A DNA stretch of 23,732 nucleotides. Origin: an uncultured Clostridium sp. (GTDB lineage: Bacteria; Bacillota; Clostridia; Lachnospirales; Lachnospiraceae). The position numbers and the translations under genes are program-made. The notes below the pieces were generated by a model. That model saw only the letters and a list, made by a program, of their open reading frames with translations. It searched no databases and was not told where the DNA came from. Shown here piece after piece: positions 14,624-21,750 of the stretch. Numbering within the stretch: position 1 is the stretch's first letter; each line of letters starts with the position of its first letter. The DNA lies in the NCBI GenBank assembly GCA_938036545.1, contig CALHQJ010000023.1:1-23732 (forward strand), written 5' to 3'.

Positions 14624-15832
14624 ATGGAACATTCATTTGTTTTTCAAAATTCCCTGCCGGTAGGTCCCTTAAAACTGGCAGCTTTGGAAAGTTGTAAGGA
14701 CCTGGCTCAAAAGGTAAACGATCATATTGTGACCTTTCGAAAAAACGACACTAAGGAACTGCTCCGCCGCAAAGAAGATTTAAATTACCGCGGCTATGAC
14801 GCAGAGTCCTATCTTCTGAACTGCTCCTGTCCCCGCTTTGGCACTGGCGAAGCAAAAGCAGTTTTAAACGAGTCTGTCCGCGGCACTGATATTTTTGCAA
14901 TGGCAGACATTACCAATTACAGCTTGACCTATACAGTAAACGGCTATACCAACCACATGTCTCCTGACGATCATTTCCAGGATCTAAAGAGAATTATCGG
15001 CGCCTGCAGCGCCACAGCCCACCGCGTCAATGTGATTATGCCATTTTTATACGAAGGCCGCCAGCATAAGCGTTCCAAGAGAGAATCCTTAGACTGTGCA
15101 ATGGCTCTGGTGGAGTTAATCAACATGGGCGTAAGCAATATCATCACCTTTGACGCCCATGACCCAAGAGTTCAAAACGCCATCCCTCTCTACGGGTTTG
15201 ACAACTTTATGCCTACCTATCAGTTTGTAAAAGCCTTGTTCTCTCACGATCATACCTTACAGATTGACAAAGACCATCTAATGGTAATCAGCCCTGACGA
15301 GGGCGCTATGAATCGGGCTGTTTATCTGGCCAACAATTTAAGCGTGGATATGGGTATGTTCTATAAACGCCGCGACTACTCCAAAGTGGTAGACGGACGC
15401 AACCCTATTGTAGCCCATGAATTTTTAGGTTCTTCTGTAGAAGGAAAGACGGTTTTAATCATTGACGACATGATTTCTTCCGGAGAAAGCATGCTGGATA
15501 CTGCCAGAGAATTAAAAGAACGCAAGGCAAAAAAAGTTGTTGTATGCTGTACCTTTGGACTGTTTACCAGCGGTCTGGAAAAATTTGACGAATTTTATAA
15601 CAGAGGCTATATCGACTATGTCATCACCACCAACTTAAATTACCGTCCGGCAGAACTGCTGTCCCGTCCATGGTACATTGAAGCAGACATGAGCAAATAT
15701 ATGGCTGCTATTATCAACAGCCTGAACCATGACGTTTCCATCAGCGCTTCCCTGTCTCCAACGGAAAAGATCCAGAAGCTTCTCCAGAAATATCAGGCAG
15801 ACGGCTATGACTATGTTGGAAGTATCGTCTAA
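14624..15832 (+). CDS. prs: Ribose-phosphate pyrophosphokinase, divergent long form
   Basis: Makes PRPP from ribose-5-phosphate and ATP for nucleotide, His and Trp synthesis. Homology to PRPP synthetase is visible but remote: RGTDIF (86-91), MPFLYEGRQHKRSKRES (139-155, matching the canonical IPYFGYARQDRK region), ITFDAHDPRVQNA (174-186, in place of DLHxxQIQGFF) and KRR (248-250). The PRPP-binding loop is VLIIDDMISSGESM (277-290). At 402 residues it is about 85 longer than the canonical enzyme of about 315, with extra N-terminal and C-terminal segments. The altered DLHxxQ site means catalytic and allosteric behaviour may differ. This long type is common in Clostridia and is annotated there as PRPP synthetase. 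It is the sole plus-strand gene, divergent from the DUF512 operon, with its own promoter and a strong terminator. Confidence 0.82.
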   Translation: MEHSFVFQNSLPVGPLKLAALESCKDLAQKVNDHIVTFRKNDTKELLRRKEDLNYRGYDAESYLLNCSCPRFGTGEAKAVLNESVRGTDIFAMADITNYSLTYTVNGYTNHMSPDDHFQDLKRIIGACSATAHRVNVIMPFLYEGRQHKRSKRESLDCAMALVELINMGVSNIITFDAHDPRVQNAIPLYGFDNFMPTYQFVKALFSHDHTLQIDKDHLMVISPDEGAMNRAVYLANNLSVDMGMFYKRRDYSKVVDGRNPIVAHEFLGSSVEGKTVLIIDDMISSGESMLDTARELKERKAKKVVVCCTFGLFTSGLEKFDEFYNRGYIDYVITTNLNYRPAELLSRPWYIEADMSKYMAAIINSLNHDVSISASLSPTEKIQKLLQKYQADGYDYVGSIV

Positions 15833-15843
15833 ATAATTCAAAA

Positions 15844-15936
15844 GTAACAATTCAGGACGGCGGGAAATCAGGCAGGAATCTCCGATGCTTCTTGTCCGCT
15901 GTAAGCGGGCAAGAAGATGCATGGCTGAACTGTTAC
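15844..15936. repeat. Palindromic intergenic element, copy 2 (93 bp) with nested hairpins
   Basis: Outer arms GTAACA-a-TTCAG (15844-15855) and CTGAA-c-TGTTAC (15925-15936) pair over 11 bp with one internal mismatch. Inside, CTTCTTGTCCGCT (15888-15900) pairs with AGCGGGCAAGAAG (15904-15916), 13 bp with one wobble and a 3-base loop. Blocks of the sequence recur in 170-224. It begins 12 bases after the prs stop codon. It may be a mobile-type palindromic repeat or a structured 3' UTR. Confidence 0.55.
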
Positions 15937-15942
15937 ATTCAA

Positions 15943-15993
15943 AAAAGGATTCAACCTCCATGTCCATAGATACACAGGAGGTTGAATCCTTTT
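15943..15993. terminator. Bidirectional terminator between convergent prs and pgeF
   Basis: Perfect 17-bp arms (15943-15959 and 15977-15993) with A-rich and T-rich outer ends around a 17-base loop. On the plus strand the stem ends in TTTT followed by CTTTTA. On the minus strand it ends in six T residues. It can therefore stop both prs and the pgeF operon. Its left-strand edge lies just past the pgeF stop at 15997. Confidence 0.85.
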
Positions 15994-15996
15994 CTT

Positions 15997-16854
15997 TTAT
16001 TCGTTCAGGCAGAGGAAAGCCGCCAGATTGCCTCTCTCATTTCCCATAATGCGGTGAGAATACAGATGCTCCGGATTGCACATGGTACAAATATTGGTAG
16101 TATGAATGTTTTCCGGCAAAACGCCTGCTTCTGCAAACACGATCTCATTGGCTCTCCACAGGTCTAACTGATATTTTCCAGGCTTTCCATTGGGACCAAA
16201 CAGTTCTGTGTGGTATTTGGGATGAAATTCCTTCCGAAACTCTTCTACTACCTCTTCTCCCACCTCAAAACAGGACTTGCAGATACTTGGGCCAATGCAG
16301 GCGATTACCTCTTCCGGCCTGGTTCCAAACGCCTTCCCCATAGCAGAAAGGGTATGAAAGCCCATACGCTTCACGGTTCCTCTCCAGCCGGAGTGGGACA
16401 ACCCAATAGCCTTGTGAACGGGATCTAACAGGTACAGGGGAACACAGTCTGCATAAAAGGTCACCAGGGTAATACCTGGAATATTGGTAATCAGTCCGTC
16501 TACGTCCCGATAATCCCGTTCCTTCCAGATGCCTTTTCCCAGATCGTCCTCTGTCACCTGGCGTACCTGAACAGTATGGGACTGCCAGGTGGTTACCATT
16601 TTGTTGACATCTACCTGAAGGGCCAAAGCCATACGACGGTAATTTTCCTGCACATGTTCCGAATCATCTCCTCTTGTGAAAGAGAGGTTCATAGAAGTAT
16701 AACATCCAGTGCTGACTCCGCCATAGCGGGTGGAAAATCCATGTTTTACCATGCCGGATTTTTCAAGGGCTGTAAAAGAAAGATAGGTTACGCCTTCTCT
16801 GCATCTTGTAATCAATTCATCCGGCCTGTCTGTCTTTTTCCAATTAATCTCCAT
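15997..16854 (-). CDS. pgeF: Multicopper-oxidase-like (DUF152) purine nucleosidase/editing factor PgeF
   Basis: A 285-residue member of the YfiH/YlmD/PgeF family, cytoplasmic. The metal-binding triad of the family is seen: H93 in TWQSHT, C137 in YADCVPL and H154 in GLSHSGWRG. The usual CTMCNPEHLYSHR near the end is also present. Homologues were first called polyphenol oxidases (laccase domain). E. coli PgeF (YfiH) is reported to edit L-Ser-containing peptidoglycan precursors, and other homologues have purine nucleoside phosphorylase or adenosine deaminase activity, so the substrate here is uncertain. The ATG at 16854 follows AAGGAGG. It is the last gene of the lepB-rbgA operon, 17 bases after yraN. 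Confidence 0.85.
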   Translation of the reverse strand: MEINWKKTDRPDELITRCREGVTYLSFTALEKSGMVKHGFSTRYGGVSTGCYTSMNLSFTRGDDSEHVQENYRRMALALQVDVNKMVTTWQSHTVQVRQVTEDDLGKGIWKERDYRDVDGLITNIPGITLVTFYADCVPLYLLDPVHKAIGLSHSGWRGTVKRMGFHTLSAMGKAFGTRPEEVIACIGPSICKSCFEVGEEVVEEFRKEFHPKYHTELFGPNGKPGKYQLDLWRANEIVFAEAGVLPENIHTTNICTMCNPEHLYSHRIMGNERGNLAAFLCLNE

Positions 16855-16871
16855 CTGTTGTTCCTCCTTAT

Positions 16872-17216
16872 CTAAAATGCATCCCGAATCAGCCTGATTT
16901 CCGTCCCCAAAACTGCCACTACGTCAAAACGGCAGGGAGTTTCCATGGAAAGCCTGTGTTCATACAGATAGGAACGGGCGGCTTTTCGTATCCGCTGTTG
17001 TTTCCGTCCATCCACTGCCGCTTCCGGCTCTCCGGATTTTAACGTAGTCCTGTATTTTACTTCTACAAAGACGATTACGCCATTTTCCCTGGCGATTAAG
17101 TCGATCTCTCCCCGCCTGTGGTTCTGGTAATTCCGGCTTACGATCTCGTAGCCCTGGCTGATTAAATAATCAGCCGCCATGGATTCATAGCGGCTTCCGA
17201 CTTGTCTGTTATTCAA
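16872..17216 (-). CDS. yraN: UPF0102 family YraN, endonuclease-like
   Basis: A 114-residue cytoplasmic protein with a PD-(D/E)XK nuclease-like core. GEIDLIA (D39), then VFVEVKYR (E52, K54), with the N-terminal E11, match the pattern of the family. The exact role is not established. The gene is classically next to rnhB, as here. It begins with TTG at 17216, three bases after the rnhB stop, with AGGAG 9 bases upstream inside the rnhB tail. No ATG gives a full-length product, so the TTG start is well supported. Low expression or coupling to rnhB is likely. Confidence 0.87.
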   Translation of the reverse strand: MNNRQVGSRYESMAADYLISQGYEIVSRNYQNHRRGEIDLIARENGVIVFVEVKYRTTLKSGEPEAAVDGRKQQRIRKAARSYLYEHRLSMETPCRFDVVAVLGTEIRLIRDAF

Positions 17217-17219
17217 CTG

Positions 17220-17882
17220 TTATCTCTCCTCAGTATCCACAAACCTGGTAATAAAGCTTCTGCGGTGAATGGGACAGGGGCCGTATTCCCTGATTGCCGC
17301 AGTGTGAACGGCAGTTCCGTACCCCTTATGACGGGCAAAGCCATATTCCGGATACAGCTTGTCATACTCGATCATCATATGATCCCTGGTAACCTTAGCC
17401 AGAATACTTGCCGCCGCAATGGAAACACTTTTGGCATCGCCTTTTATAATCGGTACCTGGGTCATACTTTCCGGCAGTCCAGGAATGGTTACTGCATCAT
17501 TGAGAAGAATCTGAGGATTGGGCGTTAATTGGTTTACGGCCTGTCTCATTGCTTTATAAGTAGCCTGAAGAATATTCATATCATCAATATCCTGAGGGCT
17601 TACAATGCCCACTGCCCAGGATATTGCCTTGTCTTTGATTTCTAAAAATAACTCTTCTCTGCGCTTTTCTGACAGCTTTTTGGAGTCATTCAAATAGAGA
17701 ATTTGGCAACCCTCCGGCAAAATCACAGCTCCGGCTACTACAGGGCCTGCCAAAGGCCCCCTGCCTGCCTCGTCAATTCCGCAAATCACTCCTGCCTGTC
17801 CATACTCCCGTTCATAGACCTTCATCTGGTCCAAACGCAATAATTCCTGTTCCAGCTTTTCGCCCTTTAGTACTCTGGCCAT
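17220..17882 (-). CDS. rnhB: Ribonuclease HII
   Basis: RNase HII nicks 5' of ribonucleotides embedded in DNA, starting ribonucleotide excision repair. The 220-residue product carries the four-acid active site: D37 and E38 in GIDEAGRGPLAGPVVAGAV, D129 in LLNDAVTIP and D167 in VTRDHMM. LNDSKKLS (65-72) and the C-terminal HKGYGTAVH are also family marks. The frame is open to a TTG at 17903 that overlaps lepB. The ATG at 17882 is preferred because AGGAGG sits 4 bases upstream. An in-genome RNase HI lies at 1258-1737. Confidence 0.96.
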   Translation of the reverse strand: MARVLKGEKLEQELLRLDQMKVYEREYGQAGVICGIDEAGRGPLAGPVVAGAVILPEGCQILYLNDSKKLSEKRREELFLEIKDKAISWAVGIVSPQDIDDMNILQATYKAMRQAVNQLTPNPQILLNDAVTIPGLPESMTQVPIIKGDAKSVSIAAASILAKVTRDHMMIEYDKLYPEYGFARHKGYGTAVHTAAIREYGPCPIHRRSFITRFVDTEER

Positions 17883-17895
17883 AATTCCTCCTGCT

Positions 17896-18423
17896 CTATC
17901 CAATCGGCCAAATCTTCAGCCAGATTCTTCCGATAATCTCATCCCGTCTAATATTGCCTACATCCGTATCCCGGCTGTCTGAACTGTAATTTCGGTTGTC
18001 GCCTAACACAAAGTATTCGTCTTCTTCCAGACGGACCGGCTCTTCAGCCCTTCCGGACTTTTTTATCCATTCTGTGCTGACATCATCCATCAGCCGCTTC
18101 CCATCTATAAAAACAGCGCCGTCTTTTATCTGTACCGTTTCTCCAGGAAGCCCGATTACCCGTTTGGTATAATACCGGCCCTTTTGATACCGATAAGAAA
18201 AGACAATCACATCAAATCTCTCTGGCTGTGAAAACCGGTAGGACAGTTTGTCTACCAGCATAATATCGCCGTCTTTTAAAGTTGGTTCCATAGACGCCCC
18301 ATATACGTCAGCCCGCTGCACTGCAAAGGTTATGAGAAACAAAATCACAGCGGCAGCAATAATCAGATAACGGAGAAAGCTTTTGATTTCTGTCCAGACA
18401 GCTTTTGCCTGCTGCGTTTTCAT
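17896..18423 (-). CDS. lepB: Type I signal peptidase (second copy)
   Basis: A 175-residue membrane-anchored Ser/Lys protease that removes signal peptides outside the membrane. One transmembrane helix spans about residues 17-35. The catalytic serine is S44 in YGASMEPTL. The catalytic lysine is K87 in YYTKRVIGLPGE, and the family's GDNRNYSSDSRD lies near the end. It is a short-type Gram-positive signal peptidase. It starts 2 bases after the rbgA stop; the nearest purine-rich match is AGGAAG about 10 bases upstream, so translation is probably coupled. It is a paralogue of the copy at 19361-19906, on the other side of rbgA. The two may differ in substrate choice or timing. Confidence 0.95.
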   Translation of the reverse strand: MKTQQAKAVWTEIKSFLRYLIIAAAVILFLITFAVQRADVYGASMEPTLKDGDIMLVDKLSYRFSQPERFDVIVFSYRYQKGRYYTKRVIGLPGETVQIKDGAVFIDGKRLMDDVSTEWIKKSGRAEEPVRLEEDEYFVLGDNRNYSSDSRDTDVGNIRRDEIIGRIWLKIWPIG

Positions 18424-18425
18424 CC

Positions 18426-19334
18426 TCAGACTTCTTCCTGGCCGGTACTTTGATTATTTCCGTCAGATCCCTGCAGCTTTGGAACTTCCAGAGTAATCCT
18501 TCCCAGCCGTCCGCTTCTGAAATCATCCAGCAAAATAGCCGCTGCTTTGGAAAGATCCAGTTCTCCGCCTTTTAACAGGCAGGCTCTGGCCTTCGCCACC
18601 TGCTCCAATACCCTCAGGCAATCGGAAGTTTTCTTACAGTAAGAAACTGCTTCTGCCTGGTACCGTTCTTCCAAAGCCCTGGGATAACGAGCTGCCAGCA
18701 CTTTTATTAACTCCATTGCCAGCTCGTCTTTATTTAAAATTTCATCATTAATGGAACCAATAAACGCCAGATTTAATCCAACCGTCTGATCTTCAAATTT
18801 AGGCCACAAAATTCCGGGAGTGTCTAACAGCTCTAAAGTCTTATTTAAACGAATCCACTGGTTTCCTTTGGTAACTCCCGGCTTATTACCGGTCTTAGCA
18901 CATGCTTTTCCTGCAAAAGCATTAATAAATGTTGATTTTCCCACATTAGGAATTCCAACTACCATAGCCCGTACCGGACGGTTTAAGATTCCTCTTCTGC
19001 GATCCCGTTCAATTTTTTCTTTACATGCCTCCTGAACGGTGGCATTAATCTGCTTTAAACCGGCTCCGCTTTTACAGTTCACCTTTAAGACGTGGAATCC
19101 CTTTTCCGTAAAGTATCGAATCCACTGCTCATTCAGCCTGTCGTCTGCCAAATCAGACTTATTTAACAGCACCATTCTGGCTTTTCCCGCACCCAAATCG
19201 TCAATATCCGGATTGCGGCTGCTAAGGGGTGTTCTGGCGTCTACCAGTTCAATTATCAAATCAATTAATTTAATATCTTCCTTCATGGCACGTTTTGCTT
19301 TTGTCATGTGCCCTGGATACCATTGAATATTCAT
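18426..19334 (-). CDS. rbgA: Ribosome biogenesis GTPase A
   Basis: RbgA (YlqF) is a circularly permuted GTPase that helps assemble the 50S subunit in the cytoplasm. The order of motifs in the 302-residue protein shows the permutation. NKSD (G4, 58-61) comes first, then the Walker-A-like GIPNVGKST (127-135), then DTPG (G3, 171-174). The opening MNIQWYPGHMTKAKRAMKE is the family signature. It sits between two signal-peptidase genes as it does in other Firmicutes, 26 bases after the first and 2 bases before the second. Confidence 0.96.
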   Translation of the reverse strand: MNIQWYPGHMTKAKRAMKEDIKLIDLIIELVDARTPLSSRNPDIDDLGAGKARMVLLNKSDLADDRLNEQWIRYFTEKGFHVLKVNCKSGAGLKQINATVQEACKEKIERDRRRGILNRPVRAMVVGIPNVGKSTFINAFAGKACAKTGNKPGVTKGNQWIRLNKTLELLDTPGILWPKFEDQTVGLNLAFIGSINDEILNKDELAMELIKVLAARYPRALEERYQAEAVSYCKKTSDCLRVLEQVAKARACLLKGGELDLSKAAAILLDDFRSGRLGRITLEVPKLQGSDGNNQSTGQEEV

Positions 19335-19360
19335 TTTATCCCTCTATCCGAAAGGTCCGG

Positions 19361-19906
19361 CTATTCCACCAGCCCGATATTCAGGAGCGGAAACAGCCGA
19401 AGCCATACTTTTCCAATTATATGTTCTTTTCTTACATTGCCTACGTTTGCAAAACGGCTGTCCTCGCTGCTGTCCCGATTGTCTCCCAGCAGGAAATACT
19501 CTCCTTCTCCCAGGGTTATGGGATGTTCTGCCAGGCCGGCAGAGGTAATCCTGGACGTCCCGCCTTCTTCCGTTAAAAGCTGGCTGTCAATATAAATCTG
19601 CCCGTCTGCTATCTGTACGGTCTCTCCTGGCAGCCCAATGACACGCTTTACGTTCATTTTCCCGTCTTCCCGCTGAAATGCGACAACATCAAACCGATCC
19701 GGAGACTGGTAATCGTAAATCAGCCGGTTCATCAGCACCACGTCATCCGTTTCCAGCACCGGCTGCATAGAACTGCCGCTGATGGGTATCTGGGTTCCAA
19801 AGGCGTAAACAGTAAAGCAGGCAATGGCAATCACTACAATAATGTCCGTTACCCAGCTGACAATACGGCGAAGCAGGTTGGTTTCTTCGCTTTCATAAAA
19901 TTCCAC
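19361..19906 (-). CDS. lepB: Type I signal peptidase (first copy)
   Basis: A 181-residue signal peptidase with one transmembrane helix near residues 18-38 (numbered from the chosen start). The catalytic serine is S46 in SGSSMQP and the lysine is K87 in NVKRVIGLPGE. GDNRDSSEDSR lies near the end. The frame can begin at GTG 19915 or GTG 19906. Only the latter has a ribosome binding site (GAGGTG, 6 bases upstream), so 19906 is chosen. There is no good promoter in the 20 bases between the rplS terminator and the gene, so expression probably depends on read-through. Confidence 0.92.
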   Translation of the reverse strand: MEFYESEETNLLRRIVSWVTDIIVVIAIACFTVYAFGTQIPISGSSMQPVLETDDVVLMNRLIYDYQSPDRFDVVAFQREDGKMNVKRVIGLPGETVQIADGQIYIDSQLLTEEGGTSRITSAGLAEHPITLGEGEYFLLGDNRDSSEDSRFANVGNVRKEHIIGKVWLRLFPLLNIGLVE

Positions 19907-19924
19907 TGTTCTCACCTCATGTTA

Positions 19925-19966
19925 AAAAGGGGGCTGTCGCAAAATGATACGTTGCGACAGCCCCTT
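19925..19966 (-). terminator. Terminator after rplS
   Basis: Perfect 13-bp arms GGGGCTGTCGCAA (19930-19942) and TTGCGACAGCCCC (19952-19964), plus an outer G-T pair, around a 9-base loop. On the minus strand the stem is followed by C and TTTTT. It lies 13 bases past the rplS stop and 20 bases before the lepB start. Confidence 0.88.
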
Positions 19967-19979
19967 CTGCCTTCAAGAA

Positions 19980-20327
19980 TTATCGTACTAACTCTTTTAC
20001 CTTTGCAGCCTTACCTACGCGATCGCGTAAGTAGTACAGTTTTGCTCTTCTGACTTTACCCTTTCTTATAACCTCTACATCTGCAACAGATGGGGAGTGT
20101 AATGGCCAGGTCTTCTCAACGCCGATACCGTTGGAGTTCTTTCTTACAGTGAAAGTCTCTCTTGCGCCACCGTTCTGTCTTTTAATAACAGTTCCCTCGA
20201 AAATCTGGATTCTCTCGCGGTTACCCTCTTTGATCTTGTTGTGTACTCTTACAGTATCACCAACATGAAACTCCGGTACGGATTCCTTTAACTGAGCTGC
20301 TTCAATATTCTTGATAATTTCGTTCAT
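19980..20327 (-). CDS. rplS: 50S ribosomal protein L19 (bL19)
   Basis: The 115-residue protein sits at the 30S-50S interface. The sequence is typical: VHNKIKEGNRERIQIFEGTVIKRQNGG in the first half, ETFTVRKNSNGIGVEKTWPLHSPSV in the middle and VRRAKLYYLRDRVGKAAKVKE at the end. The ATG at 20327 has a strong AAGGAGG 8 bases upstream. A predicted promoter at 20410-20438 would give an independent transcript with a leader of about 77 bases that could mediate autoregulation. The gene is closed by a strong terminator. Confidence 0.98.
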   Translation of the reverse strand: MNEIIKNIEAAQLKESVPEFHVGDTVRVHNKIKEGNRERIQIFEGTVIKRQNGGARETFTVRKNSNGIGVEKTWPLHSPSVADVEVIRKGKVRRAKLYYLRDRVGKAAKVKELVR

Positions 20328-20404
20328 CGTGTGAACCTCCTTAAGTTTATTGGATGTTCTTAATACTTTAAGTAACAGAGGACCATCTCTTCTTAATCAC
20401 AACT
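20328..20404 (-). ncRNA. Structured rplS (L19) leader
   Basis: The predicted leader holds two exclusive 5-bp pairings. CTTAA (20368-20372) pairs with TTAAG (20359-20363) around a 4-base loop. That same TTAAG can instead pair with CTTAA (20341-20345), which abuts the GGAGG of rplS. Rfam has an L19 leader family in Firmicutes, but I cannot confirm a match here. The arms are short and A/T-rich, so the structure needs testing. Confidence 0.35.
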
Positions 20405-20409
20405 ACCAC

Positions 20410-20438
20410 AGTGTATCACAAAGTTTTTGAAATTGCAA
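20410..20438 (-). promoter_or_regulatory. Possible promoter of rplS
   Basis: Minus-strand TTGCAA (20433-20438), 17 bases, TGA-TACACT (-10 at 20410-20415), with the TG of an extended -10. It lies across the trmD stop codon. Each hexamer matches consensus at 4 of 6 positions. Confidence 0.45.
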
Positions 20439-21159
20439 GCAGTTCTTCCAAAAACTTTCGTTCTTTTTTATCTAAATTGGCTTCTTCCAGCAGATCCGGA
20501 CGGCGCTCCAAAGTCCGCTTAATGGACTCCCGTCTTCTCCACTCTTCGATATTTTTATGATGTCCGGATAACAGTACATCAGGGACCTTCATTCCCCGAA
20601 ATTCTTCCGGACGGGTATACTGGGGATATTCTAACAAATTGTCATGGAAGGATTCAATGTCTGCCGATATCTGATTGTTCAACACGCCTGGAACCAGACG
20701 GCTGATACAGTCAATCATAACCATGGCCGGAAGTTCTCCGCCGGTCAGGACGTAATCTCCTATGGAAAGATAATCGGTACAGATGGTCTCCAAGGCCCGT
20801 TCATCAATTCCCTCATAATGGCCGCACAAAAACACCAGATCGTCTTCTTCTGCCAGCTCTTCTGCGATTTTCTGATTAAACACCCTGCCCTGAGGGGTCA
20901 TGTAAATCACCCGGGGGCGTTTACCGAGGCGGCGGCAGATATCTTCGTAACAGGCACAGACCGGAGGCGCCTGCATCACCATTCCAGCCCCTCCCCCATA
21001 AGGGTAATCATCCACAGAATTATGCTTGTTTCCGGCATAATCCCGAATATTAACGGCCTCTACGGAAATAATCCCCTTCTCTATGGCACGTCCGGTAATA
21101 CTGGTATTTAATCCGCCCATTACCATGTCTGGAAAAAGTGTCATAATATGAAAATTCAT
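20416..21159 (-). CDS. trmD: tRNA (guanine-37-N1)-methyltransferase
   Basis: TrmD methylates G37 next to the anticodon of several tRNAs, preventing frameshifting. It is a SPOUT-class, knotted dimer. The 247 residues carry YGGGAGMVMQAPP, FLCGHYEGIDERALE and SIGDYVLTGGELPAMVMIDCISRLVPGVL, the AdoMet-binding trefoil knot segments. The start is 18 bases after rimM with AAGGGAAGG upstream. This rimM-trmD-rplS order is classic. Confidence 0.97.
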   Translation of the reverse strand: MNFHIMTLFPDMVMGGLNTSITGRAIEKGIISVEAVNIRDYAGNKHNSVDDYPYGGGAGMVMQAPPVCACYEDICRRLGKRPRVIYMTPQGRVFNQKIAEELAEEDDLVFLCGHYEGIDERALETICTDYLSIGDYVLTGGELPAMVMIDCISRLVPGVLNNQISADIESFHDNLLEYPQYTRPEEFRGMKVPDVLLSGHHKNIEEWRRRESIKRTLERRPDLLEEANLDKKERKFLEELLAISKTL

Positions 21160-21177
21160 GGCTGTTCCACCTTCCCT

Positions 21178-21690
21178 TTATAAATCCAGAAGACCGTCCA
21201 TTACGTGGATTTTCATAATGCCCTGTTCCAAATCCACATCCAGAATGCAGTCTTTAATGGCCGGAAGAAGAAGCTCTTTTCCATTTTTCTGCCGGACAAT
21301 GTATACGTCATTTGCGCCTGTAGGCATGACTTCTTTTAATTCTCCCAACACTGTGCCGTCCTCTGCTTCCACCTTAAGGCCAATTAAATCGGTGACAAAA
21401 TATTCGTCTTCCTCCAGTTCTACAGCCTGGTCTCTGCGGATTAACAAATCCCTGCCTTTGTACTTTTCAATATCATTAATATTGTCGTATCCCTTAAATT
21501 TCAGGATTACCATATTTTTAAAAAATTTCACATTTTGAATTTCTAAAACAATCTGCTCTCTTCCTGCGTCCAGCGTCACTTCATCTAAATCCAGAAAACG
21601 CTCCGGATCGTCGGTAGTCGGATAGACCTTTACCTCTCCCCTGACTCCGTGAGTGGAACTGATGACGCCAACTCTCAGCATCTCTTCCAT
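21178..21690 (-). CDS. rimM: 16S rRNA processing protein RimM
   Basis: RimM binds the 30S head, near protein S19, and helps late 16S maturation. The 170 residues show the N-terminal beta-barrel (VGVISSTHGVRGEVKVYPTTDDPERF) and the C-terminal PRC-barrel (EYFVTDLIGLKVEAEDGTVLGELKEV, then LLPAIKDCILDVD). The ATG at 21690 follows GAGGT. It begins directly after a strong terminator (21714-21745), so it is either expressed by read-through or from an unrecognised promoter. A possible TATAAA at 21706-21711 would leave almost no leader. Confidence 0.95.
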   Translation of the reverse strand: MEEMLRVGVISSTHGVRGEVKVYPTTDDPERFLDLDEVTLDAGREQIVLEIQNVKFFKNMVILKFKGYDNINDIEKYKGRDLLIRRDQAVELEEDEYFVTDLIGLKVEAEDGTVLGELKEVMPTGANDVYIVRQKNGKELLLPAIKDCILDVDLEQGIMKIHVMDGLLDL

Positions 21691-21713
21691 GTTTGATACC
21701 TCGCTTTTATATC

Positions 21714-21745
21714 AAAAAAATGGAGGCTGTCTGAAACAACCCCCA
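21714..21745 (-). terminator. Terminator between khpA and rimM
   Basis: Minus-strand ACAACCCCCA complement (21736-21745) and TGGAGGCTGT complement (21721-21730) form a 10-bp stem with two G-U pairs and a 5-base loop (extendable by one A-T), followed by seven T residues (21714-21720). It ends the ffh-rpsP-khpA transcript. Confidence 0.85.
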
Positions 21746-21750
21746 TCTTG

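Noticed and set aside
20644..21111. 155-residue plus-strand open frame inside trmD
   Set aside because: Antisense to the trefoil-knot coding sequence, with no start signal or homology.
21706..21711. TATAAA between the khpA terminator and rimM as a -10 element
   Set aside because: It would start transcription at or past the ribosome binding site of rimM (leader under 12 bases), and the -35 match is poor. Kept only as a possibility in the rimM entry.
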